DNA of 64,000 nt from Massilia sp. UMI-21 (GTDB lineage Bacteria; Pseudomonadota; Gammaproteobacteria; Burkholderiales; Burkholderiaceae_D), in NCBI GenBank assembly GCA_015277795.1, contig CP063848.1, positions 1 to 64,000 on the forward strand, given 5' to 3'. Positions 59,152 through 64,000 of this stretch are shown piece by piece (position 1 is the stretch's first letter; every line of letters begins with the position of its first letter). The position numbers and the translations under genes were made by a program. The notes under the pieces were generated by a model. The model saw only the letters and a list, made by a program, of their open reading frames with translations. It ran no database searches and had not been told where the DNA came from.

Positions 59152-60936
59152 TTACCAGCTGAGCTTCAGGGTGTACTTGCCGTTGGTCGAGCCGGTGCCG
59201 CCGCTGTAGTACACCACGCGCACATAGCGGGCGAAGGTCGAGGTACCGGTGTTGGTGACGGACACGCTGTCCGCCGAGCCGGTGCCGTTCTCGCTCTTGG
59301 CCAGCAGGGTACCCGAGCTGTTGTACACGTACAGGTCGTAGTCCGAGCTGCTGTTCGGGGTCATGACCGAGTTCAGGGTCTTGCCGGCCGGCAGATCGAC
59401 ACGGAAGTAGTCGGTGTCGGTCGAGCTGCCCAGGTTGCCGTTCACGGTGGTGTCGGTCGTCGTCACCAGGTCGGCGGTGCCGGTGGTGTTGTTCGACTCG
59501 GTCTCGGCGATGGTCGGGCCGGTCGGGGTGCTGGTGCCGCCGATCGCCGCATTCACCGCGGCAGTCGCGTCCACGATACCGGTGCCGCAGCCCGAGCACG
59601 TCGCCGGGAAGGCGCGCGCGGTCGACTTCAGCATGCTTTCCACCTGGTCCACGGTCAGGGTCGACTTGGCCGCGAACATCAGCGCAGCCACGCCGGCCAC
59701 GTGCGGGGTGGCCATCGAGGTGCCCTGGTAGCCCGCGTAGTTGTCGGAACCCGGCGAGCTGGTGCCCGAGTTCAGGGTCGAGATCACGCTGTAGCTGCCG
59801 TCGCCGCCCGGCGCCGCCACGTCGACCAGGGTGCCGTAGTTCGAGTACGAGGCACGGCCGCCGGTCTTGCCGGTTGCCGCCACGGCGATGACGCCCGAGC
59901 AGTTCGCCGGGCTGGCATTGCTGACGTTCATGTTGTCGTTACCGGCCGCCACCACCACCACCGCGCCGCGCGAGCGGGCGCCGTTGATGGCGGTCTGGGT
60001 GGTGGCGTCGCAGGCGCCGGTGCCGCCCAGCGACATGTTCAGCACCTTGGCCTTGTTGGCATTGGCCGGCACACCGCTCACGGTGCCGCCCGAGGTCCAG
60101 GTGATGGCGTCGGCGATGTCCGAGGTGTAGCCGCCGCACTTGCCCAGCACGCGGGCCGGGACGATCTTGGCGTTGTATGCCACGCCGGCCACACCCAGGC
60201 TGTTGTTGGTCTTGGCGGCAACCGTGCCGGCCACGTGGGTACCGTGCCAGCTCGAGCCCGAGGCCGGCGAACCGGCGCCGCACTCGCCTGCGGCCACCCA
60301 GTCGCCCGGATCGCTCGCGTCGCTGTCGCGGCCGTTGCCATCGTTGCCGATGGAGGCGGTGCTGATGAAGTCGTAACCCTGCAGGATCTGGCCGCTCAGG
60401 TCGGCATGTGGACGGTAACCGGTATCGATCACGGCCACCACCACGCCGGTGCCGGTCGACTTGTCCCAGGCGGTCGGCAGGCGCAGGCCGCCGGTGGTGT
60501 CGGTGTAGTGCCACTGCTGGGCGTAGTAAGGATCGTTCGCGGTCGCCATGTGGGTCATGATGCGGTCCGGCTCGGCGTATTCGATGCTCGGGTCGCGCGC
60601 CATCATTTCGGCGGCCAGCTTGCGCACCTCGTCGAGGTGCTTGCGGCCGTTCAGTTGGAACACATGGGCGCCGGTCGAGATCGCATGGCTTTCGCGGACG
60701 GTCATGCCGAATTCCTGGCCTGCGCGCTCCAGCTTGGCCTTGCGGTCGGCGGTCATGGCAGCGGCACGGGCCAGGCCCTTGGCAGCCGGCGCCGCGTCCT
60801 TGTATTTCACGATGATACGGTCAGTTTCAACAATGAACTTCTGCTCGGCCGCACCGACCGTCGCCGCCACGAAGGCGAGCGAGATTGCAGCACACATCTT
60901 CAACATTGCAGGATGAATCGAATGCGATTGCTTCAT
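59152..60936 (-). CDS. Secreted subtilisin-family serine protease (S8)
   Basis: A 594-residue preproenzyme. Signal peptide about 1-29 (SLAFVAATVGA). An inhibitor-like propeptide follows (about 35-125, VFQLNGRKHLDEVRKLAAEM). The catalytic domain has Asp in VVVAVIDTGYRPH, His in SSWHGTHVAGTVA and Ser in GYQGTSMATPHVAGVAAL; AAGNDNMNVSNASPANC holds the oxyanion Asn. A C-terminal PPC-like beta domain (about 490-594, NSSSDYDLYVYNSSGTLLAKS) is often removed after secretion. Likely an extracellular nutrient protease. Confidence 0.94.
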   Translation of the reverse strand: MKQSHSIHPAMLKMCAAISLAFVAATVGAAEQKFIVETDRIIVKYKDAAPAAKGLARAAAMTADRKAKLERAGQEFGMTVRESHAISTGAHVFQLNGRKHLDEVRKLAAEMMARDPSIEYAEPDRIMTHMATANDPYYAQQWHYTDTTGGLRLPTAWDKSTGTGVVVAVIDTGYRPHADLSGQILQGYDFISTASIGNDGNGRDSDASDPGDWVAAGECGAGSPASGSSWHGTHVAGTVAAKTNNSLGVAGVAYNAKIVPARVLGKCGGYTSDIADAITWTSGGTVSGVPANANKAKVLNMSLGGTGACDATTQTAINGARSRGAVVVVAAGNDNMNVSNASPANCSGVIAVAATGKTGGRASYSNYGTLVDVAAPGGDGSYSVISTLNSGTSSPGSDNYAGYQGTSMATPHVAGVAALMFAAKSTLTVDQVESMLKSTARAFPATCSGCGTGIVDATAAVNAAIGGTSTPTGPTIAETESNNTTGTADLVTTTDTTVNGNLGSSTDTDYFRVDLPAGKTLNSVMTPNSSSDYDLYVYNSSGTLLAKSENGTGSADSVSVTNTGTSTFARYVRVVYYSGGTGSTNGKYTLKLSW

Positions 60937-61184
60937 GTTTCTTCCTTGTTAGTGTTTTCCGTCAAGCGAAATGACCCTCGCCTGTGTCATTGATTTCCGG
61001 TCAGTGCCGGCGCCGTCTGAATGCGGCGAAAAGCAGCGTAATATGAAAGGATGAGATCGTGAGCGACAATTCGATACAATTTCAGCGTATTAACAACAGT
61101 GAGGCGGAGAACCGTTGAAGAAACATGTTTTCTTCGGTGAAACGTTAATTTTGGCAAATAACGTGTGCCACACTTGTGTTGACA

Positions 61185-61211
61185 TATCTCAAAAAGCTTT
61201 CTGTTGAGATA
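61185..61211. promoter_or_regulatory. 8-bp inverted repeat in the S8 - TonB receptor spacer
   Basis: TATCTCAA and TTGAGATA flank an 11-base loop. TTGACA begins just before the left arm. It could be an operator or small hairpin. The rest of 60937-61244 must hold the protease promoter; no gene supported. Confidence 0.3.
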
Positions 61212-61244
61212 ATGTAGGAGAGGACATATTGTCCGTGCTCAAAA

Positions 61245-61271
61245 CAAAAAAGGCCGCGCAAGCGCGGCCTT
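61245..61271 (-). terminator. Terminator after the TonB-dependent receptor gene
   Basis: Stem AAGGCCGCGC / GCGCGGCCTT with a two-base centre is flanked by six A on the plus strand (U-run on the minus strand). It lies 22 bp past the receptor stop. Confidence 0.88.
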
Positions 61272-61292
61272 CCTCGTTCATGCAAACGCAGC

Positions 61293-63527
61293 TTAGAAGT
61301 TGCCCTTGAACTGCACGCCCCACTGGCGCGGCTCGTTGGTAAAGCCGGTCAGGTTGTTGAAGTCGATGGCGCCGGTGATGCGGCGCTGGTCGAGCACGTT
61401 GCGGCCGAAGGCAGCCACTTCATACTTGCCGCCACCGAAGATGTAGCCCAGACGCACGCCGCCTTCCGTCAGCGGCGCGCCGACGAATTCGGTCGCCTCG
61501 TACAGGAAGAAGTTGATCTTGCTGCGGTAGGACCAGTCGGTGAAGAAGTACAGCTCGCCGTCCGCGACCGGCACGCCGTAGCGGGCGGTGGCATTGACGC
61601 TCCAGCGCGGCGCCTGCGGCAGCGGGTTGCCGTCGATGACGACGCGGCCGGCGGCGTTCAGCGGGTCGGTCACGGTGCATTGAGCGCACTTGTTCACCGA
61701 TAGGCTGGCGTCGCGGATCTGGGTGTAGTTGTAGCTCGCGCCGGCGCTCACGCGCAGGGCGGTGGTGACGGCCGCTTCGAAGTCGAACTCGGCGCCCTTG
61801 CCCTTGGTGCGGTCGGCATTGATCAGGCGGTTGACGTTCGAATTGCCGCCCACCACGGTCAACTGCTGGTCCTTGACGGTGTAGTCATACACCGAGAACG
61901 AGGTGCGCGCGCGACGCTCGAACAGGTCGGCCTTCAGGCCCAGCTCGTACGAGGTGATGGTTTCCGAATCGGCGACCGTGATCGGCACCGCGGCCGACGC
62001 GGCTGCGATACTCGGCGCGCGGAAGCCGGTGGCGACGCGGCCGTACAGGTTCACGGTCGGGCTCAGCTTGTAGGTCGCCGACAGGTCCCAGTTGAACTTG
62101 TCCTGGTCGGTCGACACCGAGCGCGGGCCGATCTGGGTGACGTTCTCGTTGACCAGGGTGCGGAAGTTCTTCTCGTCGTAGGTATAGCGCACGCCGCCGC
62201 GGACGGTCCAGTCCGGGCTCAGGGTGTAGTTCACCGAGGCGAACGCGGCCCAGGCCTCGTTCTTCTGGTTGCTCACCAGGCGCGAGCTGCGGGCGCCGCT
62301 GGTGCTGTTGAAGTTGTCGCTGCCGCCGACCGCGTCTTCGTCGAAGAAGTACAGGCCGGTCTGCCAGTTGAACGGGCCGGCGTTCTGCGATTCGAGGCGG
62401 AATTCCTGGGTGTACTGGTCGAGGTCGCTGATGTAGCCGCCGGTCTCGACCTGGAACGGAATGAAGCCCGGGCCGCCCGGGGTGCCGCCGTCGATGTCGC
62501 CGCGGCTGAAGTAGTCGCTGACGTGCTCGTAGCCGGTGATCGAGAACAGGCGCATGCTGCCCAGGTCCCAGGACAGGCGCAGGTTGGCGCCATTGGTCTT
62601 CAGGCGCTGGAAGTTGTCGGCATTGGTGACGATCTTGTCCAGGTCGTAACCCGGCACGATCTTGTTCGTGCCCTTCTGGATCAGGTTCGCGCGGAACAGG
62701 CGGGCGCTGCCGTTGGTATTGCGCTGGTGCAGGTTCAGCAGGGCATTGAAGCCGCCGTCCGGCTGGTACAGGAACTGGACGCGCTCGGCGTGCTCGTTGT
62801 AGCCGTCGAGCTCATTGCGCTTCTGGCTCATCGCCACGTCGGCGAAGTTGTCGATGTAGTCGTCGCGGTGCTGGCCGACGGCCGAGACGCGCATTGCCCA
62901 CTTGTCCGCCAGCGGCACGTTGACCGCGCCTTCGCCGTTCATCGTGTAGTGGGTGGCGGCCGACACGTTGTAGTAGCCCTCGAACTTGCCCAGCTTCGGC
63001 TTCTCGGACTCGAACTTGACCACGCCGGCCGGGGTGTTGCGGCCGAACAGGGTGCCCTGCGGGCCGCGCAGCACTTCGACGCTGGCCAGGTCGAAGATCG
63101 GGAAGCCCTTCAGGATCGGGTTTTCCTGCACCACGTCGTCGTACACCAGCGACACCGGCTGCGATGCGAAGGTGTTGAAATCGGTGTTGCCGTAGCCGCG
63201 GATGTAGAAGCGCGGGAAGGTACGGCCGTTGGAGGATTCGACGTTCAGGCTCGGCACCTTGCCGGCCAGCAGGCGGATGTCTTCGCCGCCGGAGACCAAT
63301 ACGTCCAGTTTGTCGCCCTTGAGCGCGGTGACGGACACCGGTACTTCGCGGATGTTTTCGGTGCGGCGCTGCGCGGTCACGGTGACGGTCTGCAGTTCCG
63401 GCGCTGCGTTCGCAGCGGCGGTCTGGGCCTGGACCGGCATGGCGGCGGTCAGCGCCAGCGCGCCACTCAGCGAACCGAGTACCTGCGTGCAGACGACGCG
63501 CTTGTGCATCTTGGACATCTTCATCAT
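61293..63527 (-). CDS. TonB-dependent outer-membrane receptor
   Basis: A 744-residue active-transport barrel. The start at 63527 (MMKMSKMHKR) begins a signal peptide ending near MPVQAQ. The N-terminal plug carries LQTVTVTAQRRTENIREVPVS (TonB-box region), FYIRGYGNTDFN and VEVLRGPQGTLFGRNTPAG. The barrel ends with WGVQFKGNF, the Phe-terminated sorting signal. The type resembles the large carbohydrate/terpenoid-uptake receptors of sphingomonads and related betaproteobacteria rather than known siderophore receptors. The ligand is unknown. Upstream lies a glycerate kinase gene with the same orientation. Confidence 0.92.
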   Translation of the reverse strand: MMKMSKMHKRVVCTQVLGSLSGALALTAAMPVQAQTAAANAAPELQTVTVTAQRRTENIREVPVSVTALKGDKLDVLVSGGEDIRLLAGKVPSLNVESSNGRTFPRFYIRGYGNTDFNTFASQPVSLVYDDVVQENPILKGFPIFDLASVEVLRGPQGTLFGRNTPAGVVKFESEKPKLGKFEGYYNVSAATHYTMNGEGAVNVPLADKWAMRVSAVGQHRDDYIDNFADVAMSQKRNELDGYNEHAERVQFLYQPDGGFNALLNLHQRNTNGSARLFRANLIQKGTNKIVPGYDLDKIVTNADNFQRLKTNGANLRLSWDLGSMRLFSITGYEHVSDYFSRGDIDGGTPGGPGFIPFQVETGGYISDLDQYTQEFRLESQNAGPFNWQTGLYFFDEDAVGGSDNFNSTSGARSSRLVSNQKNEAWAAFASVNYTLSPDWTVRGGVRYTYDEKNFRTLVNENVTQIGPRSVSTDQDKFNWDLSATYKLSPTVNLYGRVATGFRAPSIAAASAAVPITVADSETITSYELGLKADLFERRARTSFSVYDYTVKDQQLTVVGGNSNVNRLINADRTKGKGAEFDFEAAVTTALRVSAGASYNYTQIRDASLSVNKCAQCTVTDPLNAAGRVVIDGNPLPQAPRWSVNATARYGVPVADGELYFFTDWSYRSKINFFLYEATEFVGAPLTEGGVRLGYIFGGGKYEVAAFGRNVLDQRRITGAIDFNNLTGFTNEPRQWGVQFKGNF

Positions 63528-63761
63528 GGAGTTTTCCCTATGGATTGATAAAAGAACCGATGTCCCCGTTCTCTCTTGTCGTCGCCGCGCGATCCGGTGA
63601 ACGCCGCGGCGCGGGCGGTATGCTCCGCCTGTCGGCAAGCGCATCGTGGCGCACATCTCGATGATGTTTTAAAGTTGCCGTTTTGCAAAGCGCGTATTGT
63701 CAGTGATGAATACGCAGCATTGCAAGGAGAAAACGAAAGTCCGGCGCTGCATGCAACGTCT

Positions 63762-64000
63762 TTACAACACGTCCGTTTCGATGACGATGGCGCGGAAATC
63801 GTTGACGTTGGTGCGGGTCGGGCCGGTCACGAGCAATTGACCGAGGGCGCCAAAGAAGCCGTAGCCGTCGTTCTCCAGCAGGTGCGCGCGCGCATCCAGG
63901 CCCCGGGCGCGGGCGCGCGCCAAGGTGCCGGGGGCCAGCCAGGCGCCGGCATTGTCCTCGGTGCCGTCGATGCCGTCGGTGTCGGCGGCGAGCGCATGCA
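63762..64000 (-). CDS. Glycerate 2-kinase / hydroxypyruvate reductase (MOFRL family), 3' part
   Basis: Only the last 79 codons are in the window; the 5' part lies beyond the right edge. ALAADTDGIDGTEDNAGAWL, LENDGYGFFGALGQL and VTGPTRTNVNDFRAIVI are hallmarks of the MOFRL C-terminal domain of TtuD-type glycerate 2-kinases. These enzymes phosphorylate D-glycerate in tartrate, hydroxypyruvate or sugar-acid degradation. The stop (63762-63764) is about 235 bp before the receptor start. Confidence 0.88.
   Translation of the reverse strand, partial: HALAADTDGIDGTEDNAGAWLAPGTLARARARGLDARAHLLENDGYGFFGALGQLLVTGPTRTNVNDFRAIVIETDVL

Noticed and set aside
58012..60993. A 993-codon plus-strand frame opposite dinB and the S8 protease
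   Set aside because: It spans two well-supported minus-strand genes and their terminator; composition is antisense-like.

Overview
The window opens on the first base of dnaA and continues with dnaN and gyrB, so it looks like the conventional start of a circular bacterial chromosome, with oriC presumably just outside the left edge. Several things point to a betaproteobacterium of the Oxalobacteraceae, most likely the Massilia/Telluria/Duganella group. Codon use is GC-rich, GyrB has a large insert in its C-terminal half, and the gene set includes a type 2 short-chain PHA depolymerase, an NMCC_0638-like protein, a chromosomal class D beta-lactamase, a GTP-dependent PEP carboxykinase and a fused MrpA/B antiporter. 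Genus assignment is inference from protein sequences alone.

Layout. 0-5.4 kb: replication core (dnaA, dnaN, gyrB). 5.4-13 kb: accessory stretch with an MFS carrier, an orphan HNH nuclease, a PHA depolymerase, an intact IS256-family element with an exact 8-bp target duplication, and an orphan hcp followed by a predicted peptidoglycan hydrolase and a small exported protein (candidate type VI secretion effector/immunity module). 13-24.6 kb: NHL-repeat lipoprotein, helicase with a degenerate NERD domain, fatty acid desaturase, second-type infA, OXA beta-lactamase, leuA preceded by two Leu-rich leader ORFs, HAD phosphatase, rtcB, an LpxR-like deacylase and a small lipoprotein. 24.8-28.4 kb: PAP2 phosphatase, an IS5-type fragment, folE, a membrane protein and nudC. 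28.5-33.7 kb: glycan-modification cluster. A carbamoyltransferase and a heptosyltransferase-like GT9 are on the plus strand. They converge with a minus-strand DUF4254-GT2-GT9 operon in which the GT2 appears to have lost its catalytic core and the GT9 is frameshifted.

33.9-46.2 kb: MFS carrier, ohr, ABC exporter, a six-gene Mrp-type Na+/H+ antiporter operon (mrpA/B fused, C, D, E, F, G with overlapping or abutting genes), ssb and a left-handed beta-helix acetyltransferase. 46.5-59 kb: uvrA, a SYLF protein, pckG, a 2-hydroxyacid dehydrogenase, an uncharacterised protein, a half-length asparaginase, catalase, rdgC and dinB. A near-consensus LexA box lies upstream of dinB and a weaker one upstream of uvrA. 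59-64 kb: secreted subtilase, TonB-dependent receptor and the 3' part of a MOFRL-type glycerate kinase cut by the window end.

A dispersed palindromic repeat whose outer end reads CGTAGGGTGG occurs at 1.4, 16.1 and 56.8 kb. A different palindrome precedes gyrB. I recognised no rRNA or tRNA gene and no CRISPR array.
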